Shown here one piece after another: positions 12,583 through 23,862 of a stretch of 64,000 nucleotides of DNA. Numbering within the stretch: position 1 is the first letter of the stretch; each line of letters starts with the position of its first letter. Below the pieces are notes generated by a model. That model did no database searches and was not told the DNA's origin. It saw only the letters and a program-made list of their open reading frames with translations. The position numbers were made by a program, and so were the translations under genes. This DNA is from Pseudozyma flocculosa PF-1. Taxonomy: Eukaryota; Basidiomycota; Ustilaginomycetes; Ustilaginales; Ustilaginaceae. The stretch lies in the NCBI RefSeq assembly GCF_000417875.1, contig NW_006920872.1, positions 416,197 through 480,196 of the forward strand. The letters are read 5' to 3'.

Positions 12583-15500
12583 CTACTGGCCCCAGTACTG
12601 GCGGGCGTAGGGGTAGTTGCCGTAAGAGCCCGAGGTGTGGGCCTGGTGGCCGTAGGCGCCGTACTGGTAGTACTGCTGCTGTTGCTGCTGCTGGTGCTGC
12701 TGCGCCTGCTGCTGCTGCGGAGTCGACGAGCCCTGGGCCTGGGAGCGGTTGACCTGGACGCCCGAGCCGGCCTGGTTCGAGGCCTTGGCCGGGTTGGCGT
12801 CAAACTGCCTGTAGTTGTCGAGGGCGCTGCCAGAAGACGCGCCGGCCTTCTGCTGCGAACCGAGGTGGGGCGTGCCGGCGTTGCCGCTGCCGGCGGCGGC
12901 AGACGCACCACCCATGCCGCCCGACTGCGACGGAGGAGCGCCTCCGCTGGCGCCGCCGCCGAGGAAGCCGCCGAGGCCGGGGATCGCACCGCCGTAGATC
13001 TTGGAGTAGTCAGAGGCGCCGCCAAGGCCGGGCATGCCCTGCATACCGCGGCTGAAGCCCTGGGCGTCGTACGAGCCCGACAGTCCGGTAGAGCTGGGCG
13101 TCTGGCCGTAGTGGCTCTGGGCGCCGTAGGCCGACGCGTCGCCGCTCTGAGGGCCGGCCTGGCCGTAGGGCGAAGCCAGGTTGGCGGGCGTGCCAGGCTT
13201 GGAGGGGTGCTGCGGCTGGCCGGTAGGCTGGCCGTACATCGGGTACTGGCCGTAGCCGGCCGTGGGCTGGGCGTAGTGCTGGAACTGGTTGGGCATGTAG
13301 TAGTGCGGGTAGTAGTACGGCATGATGCCGGGGAACTGCTGCTGGGGGGCCTGCTGCTGCTGGTGGACGCCGGGAGCGGCGCCCTGGCTCTGCTGCTGCT
13401 GGTGCTGCTGCTGCTGGCCGGCGGCCTGGTGGTCGAGAGGCGGCTGCTGCTGCTGCTGGGGCTGGGCGGCCGACTGCTGCGTCTGCGCCTTGTCGTCGGC
13501 GCGCTGGCCGAACGAATTGGTGTTCTGGTCGTAGCTGCCGTAGAAGTGGGCGAGGCGCTGCGTGTCGAGGCCGCCGTACATCGAGTAGTCCTGGAGGCCC
13601 TGGTGGGGCTGCTGCGAGACCTGCGACTGGGTGTGCTGGCCGGCGTGCGACTGGTTCTGTCCGAGAGAGTTAAAGCCGCCGTAGCCCGCCAGGTGGTCCT
13701 GGTGGTGCTGCGGCTGCTGAGCCTGCGCCGTCTCCTGCGAAGCCTGAGGCTGCTGCTGGCTGACGGGCGTCTGCTGCTGCTGACCGCCGAAGTTGTACGC
13801 GGAGCCATCAAAGGCATCCGACCTGTAGCCAGAGTAGGGGCTGGCCTGCTGCTGCTGCTGCTGCTGCTGAGCAGCGTACGGGTCCTGGGCCGGAGGCTGT
13901 TGCTGCTGCGGCTGCTGCTGCTGCTGCGGCGGCGGCGCGACGGGGGCGGCAGAAGGGGCCTGACTCTGAGCCAGACGTTCGTGCAGGCTCGGCTGAGCCT
14001 TGGAGGCGGCGGGCGAAGCTGCCTGGGTATCGGCAACAGCAGCAGCCGCCGGTGCGACCTGCTCCGTCTTCTCGGCGACGGGCTCCTCGATGGACGTCTC
14101 GCCTGCGGCTTCATCCTCACCGCCGAGGAAGTTGAGGCTACCGAAGCGGACGCCGAGGTTGTCGAGTTGGGAGCTTCCGCCGGGCATGACGACGGCAGCG
14201 TCCTGTCGGGACCTCTGGCTCCCGCGCTGGCTGAGCGGAGCTCGCTGGGCGGGCTTGTTGGCAGCGAGGCCGGGAGGGCCGGCAACTGCGGAAGCGGACG
14301 GGGCAGCTGCAGGGGCGGGTGCGGCGGCCTCCTGTTCAACGACGGCCTCGGAAGCTGCAGCCTCCGTAGCCTCTGCGGCAGCGGGTGCTTCGACCGCAGC
14401 GGGCGTCTCCTCAACCTGAGCTGGTGCAGCTTCAGGAGCCGGGGCGGCGGCCTCCTCGACGGGCTCCTTGACCTCTGCCGCCGCCGAAGGCTCGTCGACG
14501 GTCCACGAGGCCTGCTCGACAGCGTCCTGAACCTCCTCGTTAACGGCCGCCGGCGCCTCGGCCTTCTTCTCCTCGACAGGCGCAACCGGCTCCGCGGCAG
14601 GAGCAACAACCGGCGCAGGCTTGGGCGCCTCCGACTTGCGGGCGATCTGGGCCCAGCTCATGGCGGGTTTGGGAGCAGCAGCAGCGCCGCCTGAAGCGGC
14701 CGATGCCGGGACCTTGACCGACGGGATTGATTCCGAGGCGGCGGGCGCTTCGGCGGCGGGGATCGTGGAAGCCTGTTCCTTCTGGGTCTCTTCGACGGGC
14801 TCGGCGAGCGAAGGAGCATCGGCCGCGTCCTTGAGAGCCGGTGCGGCGACAGGTCCATCGGCAGCAGCCGCGGGGGCGGCAGGAGCAGCCTGAGCACCGT
14901 TCTGCTTGAGCTTAGACTTGGAGAGCGCCTCTGCCCAGCTGGTGCCAGTCGTCGGCGTGGCAATCGGCGCGAAGGATTGGGCCGGAGTCTCTTGGGTGGT
15001 CTCGGGCGACTTGGCGGCATGTCCGTTGACCTGAGGGGCAATTCCTCCTCCTCGTCCACCAACGGCTCCACGGAACCCGCCTCGGCCTCCACGAGCTCCA
15101 CGCACCGCAGCTGCGCGTTTGAGAAGGCAGGAGATGCAAGATGATGGTTGGAAGCGCAAGGAAAGGCCAAAGGCGGTCACTTCAGCTTTCACAAGCAAAG
15201 ACGCATTTCATTCCAAGCGCAGCAGAGGTGCTGGTGGTGATCAACGGACACTCACCTCCGCCGCGGCCGCGGCCGCCTCGATCCGATGCAACGTGCCCGC
15301 CGCGACCACGTCCAAACGTGGAAGGTGTGGAGCTCGACAGGGAGTTCCATCCAGCGGACGACCCGTTGAGCGCAGAGGCGGCGCTGCCCTCCTTCTTGAC
15401 GTGCTTCTTTGACTTGACCGACGAGAACTGTTCGACTTGGCCTGACATAGGAACACATGGCGAGGGCGGGGCGGGAGCGCAGAACGCAAGAGACGAGGAT

Positions 15501-15826
15501 CGGGAGGAGGTGAAGGTATGCGGGTCATCAGCATTGTTCGAGTTGGCCCCCGGCCGGCGGCGTGCGGCGTGCGGCGAGACGCGAGATGGGCCTGATTCCA
15601 GTAGCCAAGCGCCCAACTTACCTTCGCTGATTCGCACGACGGCCAGCTCGACATCTCCACCGGCATCCTGCAGCGCAAAGAGGAGGTCCTCGTCGGTCCA
15701 GGTGGGGAAGAGCTCTCGGATCATTTCGAGGCGGTCCGAGTACTTTGCGCGAAGGTTTCTGACCTCCTCTGTGTCATCGAGGGGCTGCTGGCGACCCTTG
15801 GGCCGACGTTGAGCTGCCGCCGACAT
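12583..15826 (-). CDS. DEF1: RNA polymerase II degradation factor Def1
   Basis: Three exons on the minus strand: 15826-15622, 15441-15256 and 15110-12583, joined in phase (GTAAGT and GTGAGT donors, CAG acceptors), giving 972 residues. The N-terminus carries a CUE-type ubiquitin-binding fold at about residues 23-66 (EMIRELFPTW, then DLLFALQDAGGDVELAV). A SVKSKK basic patch and an RGG-rich segment (GRGRGGHV, RGGRGRGGG) follow. Residues from about 130 on are disordered: first Ala/Pro/Glu-rich, then strongly Gln/Tyr/Gly-rich with poly-Gln runs, ending YARQYWGQ. CUE plus a long Gln-rich tail is the architecture of Def1, which brings ubiquitin ligase to stalled RNA polymerase II for Rpb1 degradation and is itself processed by the proteasome. 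I chose the ATG at 15826 because the in-frame extension upstream lacks protein-like character. Family assignment is strong; the in vivo role here is inferred. Confidence 0.88.
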
Positions 15827-16312
15827 TATGTAGGTGGGTGTGTGTGGGTGTATGAGAGACAGAGGAAGCGGCTGGATAGGGCGGTGACGTGGCAAGAGCA
15901 GCCTAGAGACTGGATCTTGTTGGGATTTCGCGACGAATCGACGTGGTCGAGGTCAGGAGCAGGTGGGGACCGGTGGCGAGGAGAGGCGGGAGTCCGAGCT
16001 CTCTGACAAGTCCTGACGACCCGGCGGACTCGCGAACGGGAGAGGCGTGGGCTCTGGGTAGGCTGGCTTTCGCAGGGCGGCAGCGGATGGAGAGGAATGG
16101 GTCGTGTGTGTTTGTGTGGAGACTGGAGTTGGCTTTGGACCTGAGAATCGCTGGATCTGGCCTGCCCGGTTTTCTGCTGCGGAGCTCGAGGTTCGCGACA
16201 GAGAAGCGGTGAGGGCGAATGAGGATCGCAAGCGAGGATCAGGTGGTGGTGAAGTGTAGAAGGACGAAATGCGGAAGGGGGAAGGAGATGAACAGGAAGG
16301 AATGAAGGCCAG

Positions 16313-16341
16313 GACGACGACGACGACGACGACGACGACGA
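16313..16341. repeat. (GAC)n microsatellite
   Basis: Almost ten perfect GAC units in the DEF1 upstream region. Open frames through it have no protein-like context. Confidence 0.85.
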
Positions 16342-17790
16342 GCGGCTGGGCTGCGTGCGTGCGAGGCTCGGACGGCGTCAGAGCTGTGCGTGTGGTTGTG
16401 GGCGCGCCGCCTTTCTCGCCTTCTCCCTCTCTCTCTGCCTCTCTCGGCTTGCTGCTTCTCTCTCTGTCCCAGCCTCTCTCGCTGCTTTGGATGCGCCTGC
16501 GCGTACGCTGGGGTGTGGGCTTGGCCTGGCCGTCTGACGGCCGCCCACAGATGGGCCAGGCGTCACCGCCTTTTTCTTCTTCTTTCCGCTCACCACTGGG
16601 CTTTGTATTCAGCCTCGGCCTCTTTTCAAATGAATCGCTCCCGTGACCCCTCCGCGGTATTTCGAACCGCTCGACTACGTTGGAATACAAATTCACCTGC
16701 GCCGCCCAGCGCAGCGAGGATGAGGCGACCGATCGCTTCCCTCCGAGCTGAGCGCGCCCCCCCTTTTCCCTTTCCCCCTGCCGGGGCGTCACTTTTTGGC
16801 TGAGTGCGGATACGCTCTGCCACCCTCGTCTCTCTGGCTATAACTCTGTTTGTCTGCGCAGGTGAGTAGCTGATGCAAAGGTCAACGAGAGAGATGCGCT
16901 GATGCGAGGTGGCGGCGCGGCACGATGCCAAACGGACGCACGCAAAGACGGGGCGACGGCGGTGCGGCCAGGGCTGGCAGGCCGGCTCGTTGTCCGGATC
17001 CGGTCAAGCAGGGCAGCCGCAGCAGGGCTGGCTGGCGGGGCTTGGCTCGGCTCCGGCTTGGGCGCCACGTCTGGGCCTGGCCTGGCAGGCTAGGGCAGGG
17101 CCAGCTGGCTCGAAAAATCGGGCCGGCTGCTCGATCTGCCTCGTCTGTGCAGCCGTGGATGCACCGCCGGCGGGATCCCGAACGCATCTGCACCATCACC
17201 ACACCGGCAGCGCCCCGGCCTGCGTCTGAGGCTAGGCCGGCGTCGCGGCGAGACGCCCCGTAGTATCATCAGGATTCGATTCGGCCATGGACCCGATGAC
17301 ATCGAGGTGGACAACCGGCCCAGCAATGACCAGAGACCGGAGGAGACAAGGTGGTGGCGGATGAAGCATGGAGATCCTGATCACGGCTCGTCATCTGTCG
17401 ACGATGGGATGCAGACCGTGTACGGGCCAAAGTCGGGCCGAGACAGGCGTGGCAGGTGCATGCCCCCGCCTGCGCCGCGCCCTGCTTGCTTGCTACTTGA
17501 CCGTGCCCATGTCTTTGCTTGGTTGCCCATGGCCCAGGCTGCGCTCGCAGTCGTGAGTCTACGTAGAGCCCTCGCTGTGCTAGCACGAGGGATGCCGTAG
17601 AGATGCATGGAGCGCGCGCGCGGAGCAGAGAGACGAGGTGGTGTCTGAGGCCTAGAGAGCGGGGATGGCCGCCGCCGGGAGTGGGCCAGAGGCCAGCAGG
17701 CAGGCAGGGTCGCCGCTGCAGGTCGGAAAGGGCACCTGCTCGCCGGCTCGCCTGCCCCCCCCACGCCTCTGATCTGTGTCTTTTGTTGGT

Positions 17791-17840
<50 letters not shown>
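17791..17840. repeat. (TGGC)n tetranucleotide repeat
   Basis: Fifty bases of perfect TGGC repeat (about 12.5 units), the longest perfect tetranucleotide array in the window, located about 0.5 kb upstream of the phosphatase start codon. Confidence 0.9.
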
Positions 17841-17844
<4 letters not shown>

Positions 17845-18374
17845 CCCCCATGTCCGGGAGACCTGCCTCGTTTGCATGACCCGGCCGATGGCCAGCACGT
17901 CCCACGAGAATCCCTCCACCACCACCCGTGCTGCCATCCCTTCCATCTGCTGCTCGCTGCCATCGCTTTGCCCTCGCTCATCGTAGCATCTCCACGACGC
18001 GCGACGTCACGCCTACACCACTACTCTACTAGACCACCGCTTACACCTCCAGGCACTGCTCCACCAACGTCCCTCGCACTCGTCTGGAGGTCTACCGTAC
18101 CTCGCCGGCCCAGCTCGTCCCGCCTCGACTTCACTGCTCCGGCACGGATAGATATCGACATCTGCGGCTTTCCTGGCCTTTCACCACATCTCCGATGCTC
18201 TAGGTCCTGGCTGGCCAGGAATCCTTTCGCCCACCTTGGAGCCCCGCAGAGGTGTCGCACGCCGCCTGACGGGGAGCCCGGCCGGCTGCTACTAGAGTCT
18301 CGCTCATTGGCACCTCCCGCGTTCCATACTCGGCCCGAACCTGCCCTCCACGCTTCTCCCCTGCTGCCGCCGTC

Positions 18375-21300
18375 ATGGACCGTTCGCGATCGCCAGCTGG
18401 CCACACTGCCTCGCCCACCGTCCGCCTCCAGGCCATGCCGGTACAACAAAGAGCACGCGAGGTTACCGTCACCCGCGCCATGTCGTCGGCCCTGCCCGCC
18501 ATCAGGACAACCTACCTCGCATCTCTAGGCGGTCCCGACTCGGCTTCAGACATCGAGACACCATCGACATCAGCCTCGACATCCATCGCGACACCGCATT
18601 CGGCGCTCAGAGCTCTGGCACCATCTCTGCGCCCCTTTCACAAACCCAACCCGGCGGAAATGTCGCCCTCGTACGTCGAGCCGGGCTTTCACCGCCTCCC
18701 AGACGCGTGGACGCTGCGCCAGAGCCACGATGCGGACGACGGGACTCACGAGTCCCTCGCAATGCCCTCGGCTCGAGCTCAAGGTGCAGCGAGCGGAGGC
18801 TTGCCCGCTCTTGCTCTGCACAGAGCCACGGTGCCAGACCTCACCGCCGAGCTAGGAGCTCTTCACCTCTACGCTGATCAACCAAAGCCAGCCGCTGGCT
18901 TTGGCGAGGCGTATGCCTTTGCGCCGAGTGTTGGCTCGCCCTCTGCGCTCTCGAGCGCTTCTCGCACTAGCACCAGCGAATCGTGCAACCCAGGATCGAG
19001 CTTCGTCGATCGCCTGCACCCGCGCTCCTCGGACAGCGAGGTCTCGTCGGCATCCCAGCACAGCTCCGACAGCGCCAACGTATACCCTTTCACCAACGAA
19101 GAGGCCCAGTCGCGCCTATGGCTCGATCCCGCCAGCGAGTGGCCCTCACGAGGAGGCGGAGCGGTCCACGCGCGGCAGCCAAACGAGGGCTCCCGTTCCA
19201 TCACCTCGCCCTGCCAAATCCACGAGCAGGCTCAGGACTTCGCTCCTGACGCACCCTCCGGTAGCCTGTCCGACTCGCCCAGGTTGCAACGTCGGGTTCC
19301 GGCTTCCCCCTGCTTTGACCATCCTGCCGATGCCGCGTCGGCTGCGGCGACGAGCCCTTCCGCTTGCTACCAGCCGAGCCCGAGCAGAGACGGAGACTTT
19401 GGTGATACCCGCTCGGCACGGAGGACCGAAGGCGTGCGGCGACATGCAGTCTCCATCGAGCCTGAGCAGCTGCTCACCAGGCTCCTGTCCGTAAGCTGCG
19501 TGCGCCAGCACCCACCGCAGCCGTCCCAGCCCGCTTGGCCGTCCTCGTATTCTCTGTGAGTCGCCGCAGTCGCTGTCGAGGGGATCCCGAGGGCTTGGAA
19601 CATCGTACATGACACGTATAGGCTCGATCTGGCAGGGATCGCGCCAGTGTAGTGTCTTCGGGACTCCCCCTACGACCATGGGGCGGCAGCCGGCGGGAAC
19701 TCGAGTCAGAAGGTCGTGCCTCTGACCGCCGCGGACCTCCTCTCCCTCTGCTTGACCTATTCATGGCACAACCGACCTTGTCACGCGCTCTGCCCCGTCC
19801 CCCGTTGCTGTGGTGCAGGCTCGGATGCGGTTCCGGGGCAGCAGGCGGATTGGCGAAGCCTAACTGTGAAGCGGCAGACGCCAAGGGCGAGCCACGGCTT
19901 TCCGAGCGTCGCACGCCCAGCTCAAACGTCGACGGAAGCCCGGACGCCGCGACCAGCGGCGGCGGCAGCTGCAGCCGGGCCCCATTCTTTCTTCGCAACA
20001 ACAATAATTCGAATCGGCCATTATCCGACGACGGCGGGCACTACGACCGCGCCTATTCAGTCCGGCCTCAAGACACCGACAAGGAATACAAATCTCGGCC
20101 AACACTAAGCAGCACGACGGCCCGCACCTCCGCTGCCTCCACAGCAAGCAGCGCAAATACAGCCACGACTGCAGCTGCCGCCGCCGAACTCCGCACCGCC
20201 ACGGCACCGGCCGTCGAGCCGCACCACCAGACCTACCACCCAACCCTCAACCTCGACCAGCTCCACACGTCTGCCTGGTGCTCGTCAACGGCATCAGCTG
20301 CCCAACGACCACCATCACCGTCACCAGCACCGCCGTCAGCATCGCACACGGCTTCAGCACCAGCAGCGGTAGCGGCATCAGGAGCGGCCTCTTCAGCGCC
20401 ACCAATCTCCTTCTCTTCGCGCTCAGCCGCCATTCCCATCTTTGCTGGAGACCGCTTCACCCACGCCGAACCCTCCCTGATATCTTCACCACCACTGCCA
20501 TCGCCCAGTCAACCTCTTTCGGCCTCGACGTTGACGCCTGGAACGACGTTTGCCCCACTCTCGACCCCTTCCCTCTTCGACCGACCGCCATCACCCTTGC
20601 AAACCGATACGCCGAAGACCATCGCTGCCACGGCCGGCCAAGTGGCATCTCCACAACCTAGCGACTGCGCTCAGGAGCGGTCCGGCGATTGCCTGGCGCT
20701 CCCGTTCGACACCACATCGCCCGTTCCTCCGCTCGTGATCGACATCAGGTCTCTCGAGGCGTATCTGGCCATCGAGACTGCTGCTGCCGCTCCCCGAGTC
20801 GTAACGGGACGCATCAGATCTTCGGTCAACGTCTCTCTGCCCAAGCTGATCCTTCGGCGGCTCCAGCGATCGTGCGCGCCAGGCTCAACCGCTAGCGTGA
20901 ACCTGCCCCTCAAGTCGTTTGTCACGACGGCCATGGGCAAACGTCGGTTTGACGACATCCTCGGCACCGTGGCAGGCTACGAAAGGGCGCAGAAACGTCG
21001 ACTCGTGCGCCCGGCGGACGCAGGAACGGATCGCACAGAGGATCGCCACACGGCGGAGGAAATGTCGACAATGACGCAGGCTTTGGATACCGATTCGCTC
21101 TACTGGAAAGCCGACGTCGTCGTGGTCTACGACGAACAAGACCAGCAGCGCGCGCCTGACGTCACAAATCCCGGCAGGACGCGCGCCATCACAGCTGCCA
21201 AAAGCGAATCTCCAAACGAGATCCTGCTGAGGGCGTTAGAGAGGATGGGGCCAAGCCACGGTTCGGATCGCGGTGGCGGCGTCTACTATGTGCGCGGGGG

Positions 21301-22647
21301 CGACATGGCGGAAGTCAGAGCCAAGCTCGGTCCGCGATTCTGGCTCGACTCCGAAGAAGAGGGGGCTCGAGTGCCAGATTTCGACCGGGCAGAGGCCGTG
21401 TCATCCGGGCAGGACCGACGGGCTGCATCGGGCAAGACGGCAGTGGGCGCAAGCAGAACCCACCAGCACCACCGGCCCGCTCGACTCTCACCCGCTCCGT
21501 CACCGGGGCCTGCCTCCCCACTGAGCGGCGCCTCCGGCACTCTGGCTCCGCCTCTGAGCCTGTCCACGGTCTCATCATCCGACGGATCAAGGAGTCCGCA
21601 ACACCTCAGCCCACTTTCGGCAAGCCTCTCCCCCTCCGCCCTCTCCCACGATCCTCATTCATCGGGCCTTACCCATGGCTCTTCGCCGCCTCCGAGCCTG
21701 GCATCAGTCGCGGTCCAGCCTGGGAAGCCCAAGCGGCCATCTCTGGCGCGGCTGGACACGTCGGAACGGATACGAGCCGCGGATGGCTCCTCGGGTTCCG
21801 GTGCGGCGCTGTCCAAGAAGTCGCCGAATGCGCTCGCGCGCCTCCAGCTCGATACCGCGGTGCCGAGGCGATCTGCCACCCTCAGCGCGTTGGAAGCGCC
21901 GCCGACGAGAAGCCTCTCCAGAGGCTCGAGTCCGCAGGCCCGTCCGCTGCACCTTGCGGCGCCGTCGGCTCGTGCAAGCGAAGAAGACGACGTGCCACCG
22001 ACGCCAGTGCCTACCGAATCTCTGCAGAGCCTGTGTCGGCTGCAGGCGCAGCTGCCTCCGTCGGCCTCTTCGTTCGGCGACATGTCTCTGCCCCCAGGCG
22101 CTCGGGGCACGTTCGGGTTCGGTGCTCACGATGATGGCGGCCAGCCGTACCCGGCAGACACGGCCTTTGAGGTCTCGACGATCCTGCCCGGCTTCCTCTA
22201 CCTGGGTCCCAATGTCCAGACACGCGGCGATGTGGGTGAGCTGGAGCGGCTGGGCGTCAAGCGGATCCTCAACATGGCGTACGAGATCGAAGAGGGGGGC
22301 GCCGACGACCTGCAGCTGGACCGCCGGTTCGACAGGTACCTCAAGATCCCTATGACGGACAGCGTCGAGGCGGTGGGCGTGCAGAAGAGCATCGACGAGG
22401 CGTGCCGCTTCCTCGACGACGCGCGCCTCCACTCTGCGCCCACCTACGTCCACTGCAAGGCGGGCAAGTCGCGCTCCGTTACCGTCGTCATCGCCTACCT
22501 CATCCACGCCCACCACTGGACGCTGCGCAAGAGCTACAACTTTGTCGTCGAGCGCCGCAACGCAATCAGCCCCAACATTGGCTTCGTCGCAGAGCTCATG
22601 AAGTACGAGGAGCGCGAGCTCCACCTGGCAAAGAGCGGCGGCATCAT

Positions 22648-22678
<31 letters not shown>

Positions 22679-22989
22679 GATTCCGACGAAGGCGAGGGCC
22701 AGACGCCGTCGTTGTGCGACGAGGCTGAGGGCAGCAAGAAGGGTGGCAGAGCAAGGGAACATGCGAGGGAGTCGATGCCGCCCCTCGGCCGGCAGGCGTT
22801 GGCCGCCCTGTCCTCCGGACTCGGTCCCTCTGCTTCTGCTCCCGATATGCCACGCTTCGACGAGCGTCTTGGCGGCAGTGGCGACATGGTGCAGGGACAG
22901 CAGCAGGGACAGAGGCAGCCCAGCGAACCACCCCATCCATCGACAGCATCGGGCGCCAGCCGCGCTACCACCACGACCACCGCTGCTCC

Positions 22990-23024
<35 letters not shown>

Positions 23025-23221
23025 GGCACCCTTCGCCGCTGCTGGGCTTTGCCGATTCCCTCGCCAGCCTGGGGGGACCCAACCAGCGCCAGGTCAGAGT
23101 CACAGAGGCGGGAGAGGTGCGCGGCCCCGACGGGCGCTACCGCTCTCGGAGGCCGCCGCCCGTCGACGAGGTCAACATGGCGCCTGGTCGCCGAGCCACC
23201 ATGGCCGGCCTTGGCAAGTGA
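18375..23221 (+). CDS. Rhodanese-like and dual-specificity phosphatase protein (candidate MAP kinase phosphatase)
   Basis: Predicted exons 18375-19555 and 19819-23221 give 1,527 residues. The donor (CTCT/GTGAGT), the acceptor after a pyrimidine tract (GTGCAG/GCTCGG) and the phase (2+1) agree. Residues 1 to about 690 are disordered, Ser/Ala/Pro/Thr-rich. A rhodanese/CDC25-like segment begins near residue 698 (LVIDIRSLEAYLA, then ILRRLQRS). A dual-specificity phosphatase domain spans about 1177-1330: FEVSTILPGFLYLG, the presumed general-acid Asp in PMTDS, and the P-loop HCKAGKSRS with its catalytic Cys near 1272. The C-terminal tail has poly-Gly and poly-Ser runs. A rhodanese-like module before a phosphatase domain is typical of MAP kinase phosphatases; in Ustilago maydis Rok1 acts on Kpp2 and Kpp6. 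Orthology to Rok1 is inference; Pps1-type phosphatase is the alternative. The upstream open frame could instead be a separate gene. Confidence 0.82.
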
Positions 23222-23244
23222 ATGCCTTGGCGCCTCTCTCTCTC

Positions 23245-23276
23245 TTTCTCGCTCTCGCTCGCTCTCTCTCTCTCTC
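23245..23276. repeat. CT microsatellite abutting the gap
   Basis: CT-rich repeat running directly into the N block; more CT repeat lies beyond the gap near 23,668-23,690. The gap is therefore probably an unresolved pyrimidine microsatellite. Confidence 0.8.
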
Positions 23277-23565
23277 NNNNNNNNNNNNNNNNNNNNNNNN
23301 NNNNNNNNNNNNNNNNNNNNNNNNNNNNNNNNNNNNNNNNNNNNNNNNNNNNNNNNNNNNNNNNNNNNNNNNNNNNNNNNNNNNNNNNNNNNNNNNNNNN
23401 NNNNNNNNNNNNNNNNNNNNNNNNNNNNNNNNNNNNNNNNNNNNNNNNNNNNNNNNNNNNNNNNNNNNNNNNNNNNNNNNNNNNNNNNNNNNNNNNNNNN
23501 NNNNNNNNNNNNNNNNNNNNNNNNNNNNNNNNNNNNNNNNNNNNNNNNNNNNNNNNNNNNNNNNN
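23277..23565. other. Assembly gap (289 N)
   Basis: Run of 289 undetermined bases. The true length may differ. It lies after the phosphatase stop codon and before the CAB5 stop codon, so it probably does not interrupt a coding sequence. Confidence 0.99.
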
Positions 23566-23862
23566 GCGCACATCTCTGTCTCTATCTCTTGTCCGCTTAA
23601 TGCGCGCGCACATCATCGTAGATAGACCGTGTCGAGGAGGGTACGGTGGATGACCCACCCAACCCCTGCCCTCTCCCTCTCTCTCTCTCTCACCTGCATC
23701 TCTCCTCTGTCACCCTCATTTAGTCCCGTCGTCCGTTTCGCGTCGTCTGCTGTGTCTTTGGGTATTCAAGGGATGTTTCTGCCGCCTTGCGACTGACGCC
23801 CGCCTCCCGGCCCGCGACGGTTTGGGAGGCCGGCTGGCGTCGACGCCCGACGCCGCGCGAGT

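Larger units (their letters stand above)
15827..18374. promoter_or_regulatory. Divergent intergenic region between DEF1 and the phosphatase gene
   Basis: About 2.5 kb separating two divergently transcribed genes, so it should hold both promoters and 5' leaders. I see no TATA element I would rely on. It contains a pyrimidine-rich tract (about 16,411-16,490), a GAC repeat and a TGGC repeat, and no supported gene. Confidence 0.5.
23222..23862. other. Convergent intergenic region with assembly gap
   Basis: The 3' regions of the phosphatase gene (+) and CAB5 (-) meet here. Apart from CT-rich sequence and a run of N there is nothing I can assign. Frames read through the Ns are artefacts. Confidence 0.8.

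Noticed and set aside
12637..14694. Plus-strand open frame of 685 codons (and a minus-strand one of 688) across the DEF1 exon
   Set aside because: They are Leu/Arg or Ser/Arg-rich shadows produced by GC-rich, repetitive Gln/Ala codons; the DEF1 frame carries the CUE and Gln-rich architecture.
22674..23658. Open frames running through the N block
   Set aside because: Undetermined bases are read as open sequence; no coding evidence on either side.
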